A stretch of DNA of 64,000 nt from Streptomyces mayonensis (GCF_018982965.1 NZ_JACBYP010000025.1:1-64000), one strand, 5' to 3'. Counted from the first letter of the stretch, positions 25,370-33,419 are shown. Numbers and translations are program-made. The notes: generated by a model from the letters alone, not told the origin.

Positions 25370-26790
25370 CGCGTCCCGCGAACCACCGCTGGGCGGTGCT
25401 CGACGAGAACTCCGACCCGGTGCCCGGCGACCCGGAAGAGGTCGCGAAACTCGGCCGGCAACTGCGCAAGACCGCCGAGGCCATCGAGAAGGAGGCCCGC
25501 GAGATCAAGGAGCTGGCCTCCGTCGAGAACTGGAAGGGCAAGGCCGCCACCGAGTTCCGGTCGGCCGCCGAGGGCGCCGGTGACAAGCTCCGCAAGGCGT
25601 TCAAGCGGTACGACGAGGCGGCCGACGCGCTCGGAACCCGGGTCGTGGACGGCGTGTGCAGTACCGAGTTCGCCTCGGAACTGCACCGGGCCCAGCAGAT
25701 GGCCGACAAGGCGCTGACCGACGCGGAAGCCGCCGACGAAGACCTCGGCGCCGCCCAGAAGTCACTGGACGGGCAGCCCGACGACACCCCGAAGGACGAC
25801 CCGGACACCAAGAAGTACAAGGACCAGAAGGAGACCGCGTCGTCGGCCCTGTCGTCGGCCAAGGACGCGCTCCGGACGGCCAAGGGGATCCGGGACGCCG
25901 CAGCGCGCCGGGCGGCCGACGCCATCCACGACGTCATCGAGAACGACGGTCTCAAGGACGGCTGGAAGGACAAGTTCAAGAACTGGGTCCACGAGAACGC
26001 GGGCTGGCTCACCCAGATCTCCAAATGGGCGGGGCGCATCGCGCTGTGGGCCGGCGTCGCGGCGCTCGCCCTGGGCTGGATACCCGTCATCGGGCAGGCG
26101 ATCGCCGCTGTCGCCAACGCGGTCGCCCTGCTCGCCAGTGTCGTCGCCCTCGCCACCGACCTCGTGCTGGCACTCGGCGGCGAGGGCAGCTGGAAGTCGG
26201 TGATCCTGGACGCCGTGGGCGTGGCCACCTTCGGCCTCGGGCGGGCTGCGATGGCGGGTGCCAAGGGAGTGGCCGCGGGCAGCAAGGCGCTGGCCCGCAG
26301 CAACCTCTACAAGAGCGCCGTCGCGGCGGGAATGAAGACCAACAAGGCCTGGAACCTCGCCAACCGGGGCGCCCAGGGCGCGATCCGGGGCAAGGACGCA
26401 GCGAAGGCCATGGCCAACATGCCCAAGGGGAAACTGCCCACCTGGAGCAACATCAAGGAGGGCTTCAGCCCCGTGTCCATGTACCGCGATAGCGTCGACG
26501 GCGTGAAGTCCATCAGCAACGCGTTCTCCAAGCAGGGCTGGCGGGAGGGCCTCGGCGGGATGGCGGCGCCCCGTTCGGCGGGCACCCTCGACCCCGACCT
26601 GGCGAGGGCCGCCGCCGACCTCGACGGCATCGCGCCCGCCGCGACGCAGATGCCCGCGGTCAGCAACGCGCTGGGCAACTTCTCCGGCCAGACCAACGTC
26701 TGGGCCGGTGCCACCGCCACCGGTGTGGCAGCCGGCGCCGAGGGGGCCTACGGGACGGTCACGTCCCTGTACGACGGAGCGACGGGATGA
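25366..26790 (+). CDS. Putative T7SS effector with DPVPGDP motif (Eff3)
   Basis: A 474-residue protein, homologous in its first half to the one at 7834-9174. It has SDPVPGDPEEVAKLGRQL, an ENWKGKAATEFR turn of W-x-G type, and a coiled coil to ~residue 210 with an acidic Pro/Asp/Lys insert. A membrane-active hydrophobic stretch follows (IALWAGVAALALGWIPVIGQ, NAVALLASVVALATDLVLAL), then an Ala/Lys-rich C-terminus. No catalytic motif is visible in the last 150 residues, which differ wholly from Eff1; that is the pattern of polymorphic effectors with a shared export half. Starts at GTG 25366. Confidence 0.82.
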   Translation: MTRPANHRWAVLDENSDPVPGDPEEVAKLGRQLRKTAEAIEKEAREIKELASVENWKGKAATEFRSAAEGAGDKLRKAFKRYDEAADALGTRVVDGVCSTEFASELHRAQQMADKALTDAEAADEDLGAAQKSLDGQPDDTPKDDPDTKKYKDQKETASSALSSAKDALRTAKGIRDAAARRAADAIHDVIENDGLKDGWKDKFKNWVHENAGWLTQISKWAGRIALWAGVAALALGWIPVIGQAIAAVANAVALLASVVALATDLVLALGGEGSWKSVILDAVGVATFGLGRAAMAGAKGVAAGSKALARSNLYKSAVAAGMKTNKAWNLANRGAQGAIRGKDAAKAMANMPKGKLPTWSNIKEGFSPVSMYRDSVDGVKSISNAFSKQGWREGLGGMAAPRSAGTLDPDLARAAADLDGIAPAATQMPAVSNALGNFSGQTNVWAGATATGVAAGAEGAYGTVTSLYDGATG

Positions 26791-28151
26791 CCGCGCGCCT
26801 TCCGAGCCCCGCGCACTCCACGCCCCCCACGCCCGCCGAGCCCGCCCTCAGACCGGCCGCTTCGCGCGGCCCCGGTCTCGCACGCTGCCACTCCGCCCGG
26901 CTCTCCTGCGAGGACGGCGCCCTGGTCCTGCGTACCCGCCGCCGCACCGTCCGCCACCCGGTGGGCGGCACCGGCATCGCGCGGGCCGTCTTCGTCGACA
27001 CCCCCGGCGAGGACCGGGAACGCGTGGGCCCGACCCTGCCCGGTTCCTGGGGCGAACTGCAGCTCCAGGACGGCGACGGGGCGCTCATCGGCCGCTTCGA
27101 CCTCGAGGACTGGCTGCCCGAGTCGCCCGCCCTGCCCAAGCGTTCCGTCCGGGGCGAACAGCTCCTCCATCGGACGGGGGTGTCCCACCTCCTCAAGGCG
27201 GCGGGGGTGCCCCTGCACGTCGTGCAGGACAGAAACGATCCGCTGGTGGCCTCGGGCGGCAGAGGCGCCGCGCTCGGGCCGGGCACCGTCTTCCCGTACT
27301 GGTACTGGAGCGTCCGCGCCGTCGCCGGGGCGGTGTGGTTCGCGGCGTTCACGGCGGTCCTCTTCTCCGGCACGACGGCGCCCTGGCTCGTCCTGCTCCT
27401 GGCGGCCACCGCAGCCGTCGCACCGGTGGCGAGGCTGGCGCTGCGCGCCTGGACCCGGATACGCCTGCGCCGGTACGTCCCCGCCGTGCGCGAGCGCGTC
27501 GGCCCGTCCCCCGCGCCCGGCCTCGGCGCCACGGTGCGGTTCTGCCGGGACACCGAACTGCGGGTGCAGGACCGGGACCTCGTCCTGCGGGACCTGGGCG
27601 GGCAGGAGTACTGGTTCCCGCTGACCGGCGCGCACGCGGTGACGTCGCTGGTCCGGGTGCGCGACCGCACGGGCGCCGACCTCGGGGTGGAACTCCGGGG
27701 CCCGGGGGAGCAGGTGCGGGCCGTCCTGCCCTGGGACCTCTGGTTCGGGGGCGAGACCGGCGCCGACGGCTGGGCACGGCTGCGGGCGGCCACCGGGCTG
27801 ACTGCGTCCGAACGCCGCCTGACCGGGAAGGCGATCTGGCCGAAGGGCCCGGTGCTTGGCCTGCGTCTGCTCCCCGGGTCGGGCGCGGAGGCCCGCCGCA
27901 TGTCGCGCTTCCCCGGCACGATCGCCGGGGTGTCCTCCACCGCGATCATGGCCATCGGCTCCGTCTTCTCCGTCATCCAGGGCCTGCGGATCACCGACGA
28001 GCACCCGGGCGCCGCACTCGGCGCCGTACTCCTGGGAGCGGTCGGACTGGCCCTCCAGGGCGGCCCCTACACGATCCACCAACTGCGCAGCCGCCTCCAC
28101 CTCGACCGGCCGCTCCCGGAACGGACGACCTCCAGGAAAGTTGCCGCATGA
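26787..28151 (+). CDS. Membrane protein of the 25-kb T7SS-type operon
   Basis: A 454-residue protein with two pairs of membrane helices (SVRAVAGAVWFAAFTAVLFS, WLVLLLAATAAVAPVARLAL; SSTAIMAIGSVFSVIQGLRI, ALGAVLLGAVGLALQGGPYT). Beta-rich soluble segments surround them and look PH- or GRAM-like (LSCEDGALVLRTRRRTVRHP; RVQDRDLVLRDLGGQEYWFP). Family not recognised. ATGA overlaps join it to the effector before and C3 after. It occupies the place of the smaller four-helix protein in the first cassette. Possible roles are export accessory or membrane immunity; neither is shown. Confidence 0.82.
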   Translation: MTARLPSPAHSTPPTPAEPALRPAASRGPGLARCHSARLSCEDGALVLRTRRRTVRHPVGGTGIARAVFVDTPGEDRERVGPTLPGSWGELQLQDGDGALIGRFDLEDWLPESPALPKRSVRGEQLLHRTGVSHLLKAAGVPLHVVQDRNDPLVASGGRGAALGPGTVFPYWYWSVRAVAGAVWFAAFTAVLFSGTTAPWLVLLLAATAAVAPVARLALRAWTRIRLRRYVPAVRERVGPSPAPGLGATVRFCRDTELRVQDRDLVLRDLGGQEYWFPLTGAHAVTSLVRVRDRTGADLGVELRGPGEQVRAVLPWDLWFGGETGADGWARLRAATGLTASERRLTGKAIWPKGPVLGLRLLPGSGAEARRMSRFPGTIAGVSSTAIMAIGSVFSVIQGLRITDEHPGAALGAVLLGAVGLALQGGPYTIHQLRSRLHLDRPLPERTTSRKVAA

Positions 28152-28804
28152 CGCCCACCGAAAGTCCGACACCCACCGAAGGCCCTACGCCTCCTGCCGA
28201 CTACCGTCTGCTGCTGCCGGAGGGCTGGTTCCGGATCCTGCTCGACCCCGATCAGCGGGAGAGGTCCGTCGACGCGCTGGTGGAGCGCCAGTTCCGCGGC
28301 ATCGACAACGCCCCGCACCTCAAGGAGGAGCTGCGCGGCGACCTCCGCCGCCGCGCCGCGAAGGCCCACCGCAGCGGCGGCATCGAGCTGTACCTGAGCC
28401 TCCAGGCGGTCGGTCCCTTCACCATCCCCGCCTCACTCCTCATCACCCTGGCGCCCCTGCGCCACGCGGAACCGCTCCCGCCGGAGGACCTCGCCCGCGC
28501 CCTCGCCGAGGACGCGGGTGACGGGGACGCGGAGACGCCGGCGCCCGAGATCGGCGTCGAGCACCTGGCCGCCGGAACGGCCGTACGGGTGCGCAGACTT
28601 GCCCGGCAGCCGGGCGGAAACGGCCCGGACCGCCCGGACGACCCACACGGACCCAACGCCTCCGTCTCGGTGGAGTACCACCTCCCCGTCCCCGGCACGA
28701 CGGCGTACCTGCTGCTCACCTTCTCCACGCCCCTGGAGCCGATCGCCGACGCGATGGCCGGCCTCTTCGACGCGATCGCCGGCTCGCTGACCTGGACGGA
28801 GTGA
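28148..28804 (+). CDS. Protein C3, homologue of C1 in the first cassette
   Basis: A 218-residue soluble protein from ATG 28148 (ATGA overlap). After a Thr/Pro-rich tail it reads ADYRLLLPEGWFRILL, RGDLRRRAAKAHRSGGIELY and VEYHLPVPGTTAYLLLTFST, ending DAIAGSLTWTE. Each block has a counterpart in C1 (6749-7420), and the last two also in the broken copy at 30385-30541. The family is therefore a fixed member of these cassettes. The fold looks like a beta-sheet with helices and has no clear active site. Function unknown. Confidence 0.84.
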   Translation: MTPTESPTPTEGPTPPADYRLLLPEGWFRILLDPDQRERSVDALVERQFRGIDNAPHLKEELRGDLRRRAAKAHRSGGIELYLSLQAVGPFTIPASLLITLAPLRHAEPLPPEDLARALAEDAGDGDAETPAPEIGVEHLAAGTAVRVRRLARQPGGNGPDRPDDPHGPNASVSVEYHLPVPGTTAYLLLTFSTPLEPIADAMAGLFDAIAGSLTWTE

Positions 28805-29409
28805 CCACGTACATGACCGCCGACGACGATCTGTCGAACCTCGGCCTGGAGTGCTCGGAGGACTGGGTGCCCTTCCCCGTCGCCGGGACGATCGACCTCG
28901 ACTACTGGGCCAAGCACCAGGCCGGTGAGCTGGTCGAGCGGTATGCACGCGACGGCGAGAAGGGCAACGCCCGCCTCCTGGCCCGCGACCTCGGACGCGC
29001 CGCGGCCGACAGCCGTACCCGCGAACCCCTGGGCGCCTTCGGCTGGTACCTCAGCGGCCACCAGACGGTGGCGGCCGTCCTCGAACTCGACGCGATCCAC
29101 CCGGACGCCACGTTCCCGGAGGTCACCCTCCCGCTCCTCACCGAGCACATGACGGCGAGGGACTTCGGCGAACCCGACGTCCGCGAGGTCGGGCTTCCGC
29201 TGGGCGACGCGGTCCGCATCCGCCAGAACCTCATCGAGGAGAAGAAACGCCTCCTCGGCCCGCGCCCGGTCGTCCACACCCTTTTCTACGCCGTCCGCCC
29301 TCCGACCACGGACGCGGCCATCACCCTCCTGGCCTCCTGGACGGAACCGGTCCTGGACGAGCCCCTGGAGAACATCGTGGACACCATCGCGACGACGCTG
29401 CACCTGTGA
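28801..29409 (+). CDS. Protein D3, last gene of the 25-kb T7SS-type operon
   Basis: A 202-residue soluble protein from GTG 28801 (GTGA overlap with C3). It contains DDLSNLGLECSEDWVPFPV, WYLSGHQTVAAVLELDAIHP, VGLPLGDAVRIRQNLIEEKK and ends VDTIATTLHL. It is weakly like D1 (6135-6752) and holds the same last position. No signal peptide, no membrane segment, no known motif. It converges on the PH-like gene at 29430. Confidence 0.8.
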   Translation: MTTYMTADDDLSNLGLECSEDWVPFPVAGTIDLDYWAKHQAGELVERYARDGEKGNARLLARDLGRAAADSRTREPLGAFGWYLSGHQTVAAVLELDAIHPDATFPEVTLPLLTEHMTARDFGEPDVREVGLPLGDAVRIRQNLIEEKKRLLGPRPVVHTLFYAVRPPTTDAAITLLASWTEPVLDEPLENIVDTIATTLHL

Positions 29410-29429
29410 CGCCGCCGAGCGAGCCGGAG

Positions 29430-29783
29430 TCAGAGCTGCTCGCCGTCCGGCGCGTTGCCGTCGGGCTGCATCTTGCGCAGGGCTGCGTCGGCGGTGCCCA
29501 ACTCCGTGTAGTAGTCCCGGTGCACCTTGTACACGCGATCCAGCTCGAACGTGTGGTACAGGCCCGTCGGTTCGCCGAAGTACAGGTCACGGGGGAGGCG
29601 TTGCACGCCGCCGCGGCGAATGACCAGGATCGCGCGGTCGGTGGCCACGAACGTCCACACCCGCAGGGTGAGCACGGACGAACCGCTCTGCGCGATGAAA
29701 CCCGTCTGGATCGTCTCTCCGGGTTCCAGATGAGGTGCGGCCCGCTTGGCGATCAGCTTGGTCCGTCGTTCCTGGTAGCCCAC
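29430..29783 (-). CDS. Small PH-domain-like protein
   Basis: A 117-residue protein from GTG 29783, with GGAGGAAG just upstream; the longer frame above it is non-coding in character. It reads LIAKRAAPHLEPGETIQTGF, then LRVWTFVATDRAILVIRRGG and YHTFELDRVYKVH, the strand order of a bacterial PH/GRAM-like domain ('T-D-R-A-I-L-V'). Such small proteins have no assigned job. It lies between two Esx loci and converges on D3; no operon link is evident. Confidence 0.65.
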   Translation of the reverse strand: MGYQERRTKLIAKRAAPHLEPGETIQTGFIAQSGSSVLTLRVWTFVATDRAILVIRRGGVQRLPRDLYFGEPTGLYHTFELDRVYKVHRDYYTELGTADAALRKMQPDGNAPDGEQL

Positions 29784-30018
29784 GGTCTTCCTCCAACGGG
29801 GTGCGTGAAAACAGACACAACCGGCTGCCCCTGTGTCGGGGAGCCGCCCCATTGCAGCGGCGACAGGATTGTTCAGCGAGCCCATGGGCGACCGCGAACA
29901 ACGGCTGCTGGCAGCCCTGGCGCACGGGCCCGCCCCGGGGACACGGATCACCAAGAGCGGAGCACGGCATGCCGGCACGGTAGACACACCCTCCCGGGAC
30001 CGGTCCCGGCAGAGGGCC

Positions 30019-30363
30019 CTACGTGTCGCTGCCGCCCTTGCCGCCCTTCCCGCCCCGCTTGTCCTCCGTCTTCACGGCATCGTTGATCTTCTTGGTGAGT
30101 TCGTCCTCGAGCTTCTTGAACTCCCGTACGACGGCGTCCGACATGTCGCCGAGGGCGTCGAGCTGCTGGCTGATGTCCTCGCGGCCGTCCTCCCAGTTGG
30201 ACTCGAAGTCACTGAGGGCGTCGTTGACACTGCCGTCGCCGATGTCGTCCTCGTACGACTCGAAGAGCTTCTTGGTGTGGTTCAGCCGCGTCTTGAGCGA
30301 CCGCAGCCGGCGCCCGTAGTCCTCCATCTCGGTCAACGGCAGTGCGAGGTCGCTCTTGCCCAT
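30019..30363 (-). CDS. Esx-like protein Esx4, without an effector gene beside it
   Basis: A 114-residue helical protein from ATG 30363 (MGKSDLALPLTEMEDYGRRL). The turn is SDFESNWEDGREDISQQLDA, the closest match to W-x-x-G-R in the window. The tail is Lys/Gly-rich (KRGGKGGKGGSDT). It is the same subfamily as Esx1 and Esx3. No effector follows; instead a broken C gene stands just upstream, so this looks like the remnant of a cassette from which the effector, membrane and D genes were lost. Confidence 0.85.
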   Translation of the reverse strand: MGKSDLALPLTEMEDYGRRLRSLKTRLNHTKKLFESYEDDIGDGSVNDALSDFESNWEDGREDISQQLDALGDMSDAVVREFKKLEDELTKKINDAVKTEDKRGGKGGKGGSDT

Positions 30364-30384
30364 GGCCGAAGTCCTCTCTGCGGG

Positions 30385-30541
30385 TCAGACGATCCAGACG
30401 AAACGGAAGGTGCCGGTCACAGCGTCGAAGGTGTCGTGGAACGCCTCGGCGAGATCCAGCACGGGGGCTGGTTCCGGAGACGAGCACGACCTGGCAGGTG
30501 GTTCCCCGTACGGGGACGTACGTCCGGGTCAGCACCATACT
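30385..30541 (-). pseudogene. Broken C-family gene fragment (C4)
   Basis: On the minus strand from ~30541 the frame reads RTYVPVRGTTCQVVLVSGTS, which matches the C3 block EYHLPVPGTTAYLLLTFST. A shift near 30455 moves to LDLAEAFHDTFDAVTGTFRF and a stop at 30385, which matches the C-terminus of C3 (IADAMAGLFDAIAGSLTW) and of C1. Only the last ~50 codons remain. The left flank of the fragment is shared with the end of the LysR gene. Confidence 0.72.
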
Positions 30542-31473
30542 GGTCGACGGTCTGCCCAGTCCGGTGTCCATACGTCGTGCGGGGTGCGCGGTGCCGTGAC
30601 GCGCAGATGGTCGCGCAGCGCGGTCAGTACGGGGTGCCGGTCTCCGTCGCGGAACAGCAGCAGGTGCGGGTAGACCGGGGTCGGGTCGCGCAACGGGATG
30701 CGTCGTAGGTCGTGGGTGCGGGGCCACACGTACCGGTCCCCGCTGCCGATGAGGGTGGCCGGCGAGGCCGAGTCGGCCAGTGCGTCCATCAGGGCTTCGT
30801 CACCGAAGTTGGGACCGAGTGCGTCGATGTTCAGGCCGAAGGCCTCGGACAGGGCCCGGTAGAACGCCGCCCATTCCGTGCCCGGTGTGATCCCGGGGAT
30901 CCAGATGCGGTGGCCGGCCAGGTCCTCGGGACGGATCCAGGGCGCGTCGGCCAGCGGGTGGCCGGGGCCGGCCAGCAGCTCCAGAGGAGCGTCCAGGAGG
31001 CGTTCGGTGCTGAGCCCTGTCGGAACCTGGTCTGCCGGTAGGGCACGGAAGGACGCGTCGATGGTCCCTTCGAGCACCGCCTGGGCGGCCTGGGTGGCGT
31101 TCTCCCTGCTCAGGGTGACCGCGTCCAGGTCCGTCCCGGGGCGTGAGCGGTAGAAGCGGTAGACGGCCTGTGCCGGGGCGATGCGCCGGTTGAGGACATC
31201 GACGCGCAAGGGACGGCTGCCGGGACGCACGGCCTGCTCGGCCTGTTCGACGGCTGCCAGGACCTTCTTGGCGTGCGGCAGGAGGACCTGGCCGTCCGGA
31301 CTCGGCCGGGAGCCGCGGGAGGTCCGCACCAGGAGCGTCGCCCCGATGTGCCTTTCCAGGGCCGCGATCCGTTTGGAGACCGCCTGCTGGCTGATCCCCA
31401 ACTCGTCGGCCGCGGCCTGGAAGTGGCCGGTCCCGGCGACGGCCACGAACGTCCGCAGCGCTTCAACGTCCAC
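30529..31473 (-). CDS. LysR-family transcriptional regulator
   Basis: A 314-residue regulator. The N-terminal winged helix reads MDVEALRTFVAVAGTGHFQA, ELGISQQAVSKRIAALERHI and GATLLVRTSRG, a standard LysR DNA-binding domain. The rest is a periplasmic-binding-protein-like effector domain (LELLAGPGHPLADAPWIRPE). It is divergent from the acetyltransferase gene 90 bases away with a palindrome between them, so it probably controls that gene and itself. Effector molecule unknown. Confidence 0.92.
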   Translation of the reverse strand: MDVEALRTFVAVAGTGHFQAAADELGISQQAVSKRIAALERHIGATLLVRTSRGSRPSPDGQVLLPHAKKVLAAVEQAEQAVRPGSRPLRVDVLNRRIAPAQAVYRFYRSRPGTDLDAVTLSRENATQAAQAVLEGTIDASFRALPADQVPTGLSTERLLDAPLELLAGPGHPLADAPWIRPEDLAGHRIWIPGITPGTEWAAFYRALSEAFGLNIDALGPNFGDEALMDALADSASPATLIGSGDRYVWPRTHDLRRIPLRDPTPVYPHLLLFRDGDRHPVLTALRDHLRVTAPRTPHDVWTPDWADRRPVWC

Positions 31474-31489
31474 CTTCGCAGCCTACGTG

Positions 31490-31506
31490 CACAACCGTTG
31501 GTTGTG
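31490..31506. promoter_or_regulatory. Palindromic operator between LysR and acetyltransferase genes
   Basis: CACAACC-GTT-GGTTGTG is a perfect 7-bp inverted repeat with 3-base centre, 17 bp in all, lying 16 bases from the LysR start and 57 from the acetyltransferase start. It is the only strong palindrome in the gap and fits the LysR recognition-site form. Assignment to this LysR protein is inference from position. Confidence 0.7.
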
Positions 31507-31563
31507 AGCGCTGTGGTGCGGGGTTGTTTGATCGAGTGTTCTGCCCGGTGGTCGGATCAGCGC

Positions 31564-32115
31564 ATGTCTACGCGCACAGAGCAGGTCATGTATGTCCGGA
31601 CGCCCGAGTTCGCGCGTCATGCGGAGCGGATCGTGGAGGTGACCGATGCGACGTCCCGGCTGAACGTGCTTCCGTTCGGCGACAGCGAAGGCCGCGCGGA
31701 ACTACTCTCCGTTGTGTTCGGTGGTCCGCTGCCGGAGTCGGTGACGATCTATCCGCCGTTCTTCACCGAGTACGGACTGAACACGACGTTCGGGGAGAAC
31801 GTCTTCGTCAACCAGGGTTGCACCTTCATGGACCGGGGAGGCATCCGTATCGGCGACGGGGTCATGATCGCCCCGAAGGTCAGCCTCATCACCGGGGGCC
31901 ATCCACTGCCCCTGGCCGAGCGTCGCGAGTACCTCTCCTTCGCCCCGGTCGTCATCGAGAACGACGTCTGGATCGGGACGGCTGCGGTCATCACGCAGGG
32001 GGTGACCATCGGTGCCGGTGCGGTGGTCGCCGCGGGCGCGGTGGTCACTCGGGACGTTCCTGCCGGAACGGTGGTCGGGGGTGTGCCCGCCCGAGTGATC
32101 AAGACGATCGACTGA
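31564..32115 (+). CDS. Sugar/maltose O-acetyltransferase-like hexapeptide acetyltransferase
   Basis: A 183-residue left-handed beta-helix enzyme from ATG 31564 (MSTRTEQVMYVRTPEFARHA). It has TTFGENVFVNQGCTFMDRGG, the active-site His in LITGGHPL, and hexapeptide turns GAGAVVAAGAVVTRDVPAGT ending VGGVPARVI. These are hallmarks of the LacA/Maa/NodL acetyl-CoA-dependent family. Length is normal. The acceptor could be a sugar or another hydroxyl compound. Divergent from a LysR gene that likely regulates it. Confidence 0.9.
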   Translation: MSTRTEQVMYVRTPEFARHAERIVEVTDATSRLNVLPFGDSEGRAELLSVVFGGPLPESVTIYPPFFTEYGLNTTFGENVFVNQGCTFMDRGGIRIGDGVMIAPKVSLITGGHPLPLAERREYLSFAPVVIENDVWIGTAAVITQGVTIGAGAVVAAGAVVTRDVPAGTVVGGVPARVIKTID

Positions 32116-32196
32116 GCCGGCCGGGCCGTCGGCCTGGGTGCGCCCCACCTCCAGGGTGCGGTTGGACGCACTTCCTGCCTCAGCGGGGCGCCCTCG

Positions 32197-32388
32197 TCAG
32201 GTGGCGGTCGTCTTGAGTCCCCGGACGAGGGCGCTGAAGGAGCCGGCCGGGACGGTCAGGGTCCCGCGGGACGGGTCCTTGGAGTCGCGTATCGCAACTC
32301 GGCTGTGCAGCCGGGCAATCTCGACGCATGTGTTGCCGTCGCCGCCGCCGGAGAACGACGACTTGCGCCAGCACAGCATCTCGGTCAC
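32197..32388 (-). CDS. DUF397-domain small protein
   Basis: A 63-residue protein from GTG 32388; GTG 32400 (four-base overlap with the XRE stop) and ATG 32379 are alternatives. It reads WRKSSFSGGGDGNTCVEIAR and VAIRDSKDPSRGTLTVPAGS, the full DUF397 pattern. Such proteins are encoded next to Scr1-type XRE regulators in Streptomyces and act as antitoxin-like or signalling partners. Here it directly follows that regulator's gene. Confidence 0.9.
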   Translation of the reverse strand: MTEMLCWRKSSFSGGGDGNTCVEIARLHSRVAIRDSKDPSRGTLTVPAGSFSALVRGLKTTAT

Positions 32389-32396
32389 TGCTCGCC

Positions 32397-33248
32397 TCAC
32401 AGTTCCTTGGCCAACCGGTGGATGAAGTCCCGTGACGCCGCTGGGCTCAGTGACGCCTTCTCCACCTTACGGAACAGTGTTCGAAGCTGGTTCAGTTGAG
32501 GCTCTGCGTCGATGAAGGCAGTCCCGGTAGGAGAGTCGCGGAGTACGGTGTCCAGTTGGGGCACGGGGCCGCATGCCTGCATCATCGAGGCCTCGGCGCC
32601 GGCGAACCCGTCCTGGTCGGCCGGGATGACTCGGACCGTGGCGTGACCGTCCTCGCTCCGCGCCAGGATCTGACGGAGCTGAGCCTGAGCTACCGGGCGA
32701 TCGGCCACACGCACCCGGAGCGCGAACTCGTGAATGATCGTCTCGTACGGCGCCGGGTTGTCGCCCTCGATCACGGAACGCCGCCGCATCCGATGCTCGA
32801 TTCGGGGGAGCAGCTCGCTGTCGGGCAGCCCCGGCATCATGTACGTGTACACCGCGCGGGCGTAGTCCGTGGTCTGCAGCAGCCCTGGGACGTGTGTGAT
32901 CACGATCTCCCGCAGGGCCGTTGCATGGTGCTCGACCTCGGCTGTGTCCAGGAACACCGGAGGCAGAACGCCTCGGTACTCCTCCCACCAGCCGCGAGTG
33001 CGGTCGGTCGCCATCGCGACCAGCGCGTCGACCAGTCCGTCGTCCGTGCACGCGTAATGAGCCGCGAGACGCCGTACGCGCTTGGCGCTCACTCCGGCGA
33101 CGCCGGACTCGATCTGGCTGATCTGGACTGAGTCGGCGCCGAGCAGCTCCGCGGCCTCCCTGGCCTTCATGCCCATTGCCTCTCGCAGTCTGCGCAGTTC
33201 AGAGCCCAACCGCACCCTGCGTGCCGTGAGGTGCCTCTTCGGCGGCAA
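32397..33248 (-). CDS. XRE-family regulator with DUF5753 (Scr1-type)
   Basis: A 283-residue regulator. TTG 33248 is chosen because AGGAGG lies six bases before it and the product has the usual family length. The helix-turn-helix is LGSELRRLREAMGMKAREAA to ADSVQISQIESGVAGVSAKR. The rest is DUF5753 (GWWEEYRGVLPPVFLDTAEV, HVPGLLQTTDYARAVY, VRVIPADQDGFAGAEASMMQ). These proteins pair with DUF397 partners and an RsbW-like ATPase, both found on either side here. It probably represses the divergent promoter through the palindrome at 33321-33338. Confidence 0.92.
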   Translation of the reverse strand: MPPKRHLTARRVRLGSELRRLREAMGMKAREAAELLGADSVQISQIESGVAGVSAKRVRRLAAHYACTDDGLVDALVAMATDRTRGWWEEYRGVLPPVFLDTAEVEHHATALREIVITHVPGLLQTTDYARAVYTYMMPGLPDSELLPRIEHRMRRRSVIEGDNPAPYETIIHEFALRVRVADRPVAQAQLRQILARSEDGHATVRVIPADQDGFAGAEASMMQACGPVPQLDTVLRDSPTGTAFIDAEPQLNQLRTLFRKVEKASLSPAASRDFIHRLAKEL

Positions 33249-33314
33249 CTGATTCCTCCTGGGGCCAACGGTCCGCGTCGCGTCGCTCGTTCGGGGCCAG
33301 AATACGGCAGGCAC

Positions 33315-33348
33315 TTGCAGTTTCCTAAAACTAGGAAATACCGTCAGT
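33315..33348 (+). promoter_or_regulatory. Promoter whose 18-base spacer is an inverted-repeat operator
   Basis: TTGCAG (33315-33320) and TACCGT (33339-33344, in TACCGTCAGT) are 18 bases apart. The spacer is exactly TTTCCTA-AAAC-TAGGAAA, a perfect 7-bp inverted repeat (33321-33338). A protein bound there would block polymerase. The likely ligand is the XRE regulator encoded divergently, 70 bases away. The same TACCGTCAGT ends the A1 and A2 promoters. Confidence 0.7.
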
Positions 33349-33419
33349 GATGTCGCACGCACTGTGTGACAGCAGCAGTGTCGGAAGAGCACCGCTTCGT
33401 CGTGCCTGGAGGAGCGGCG

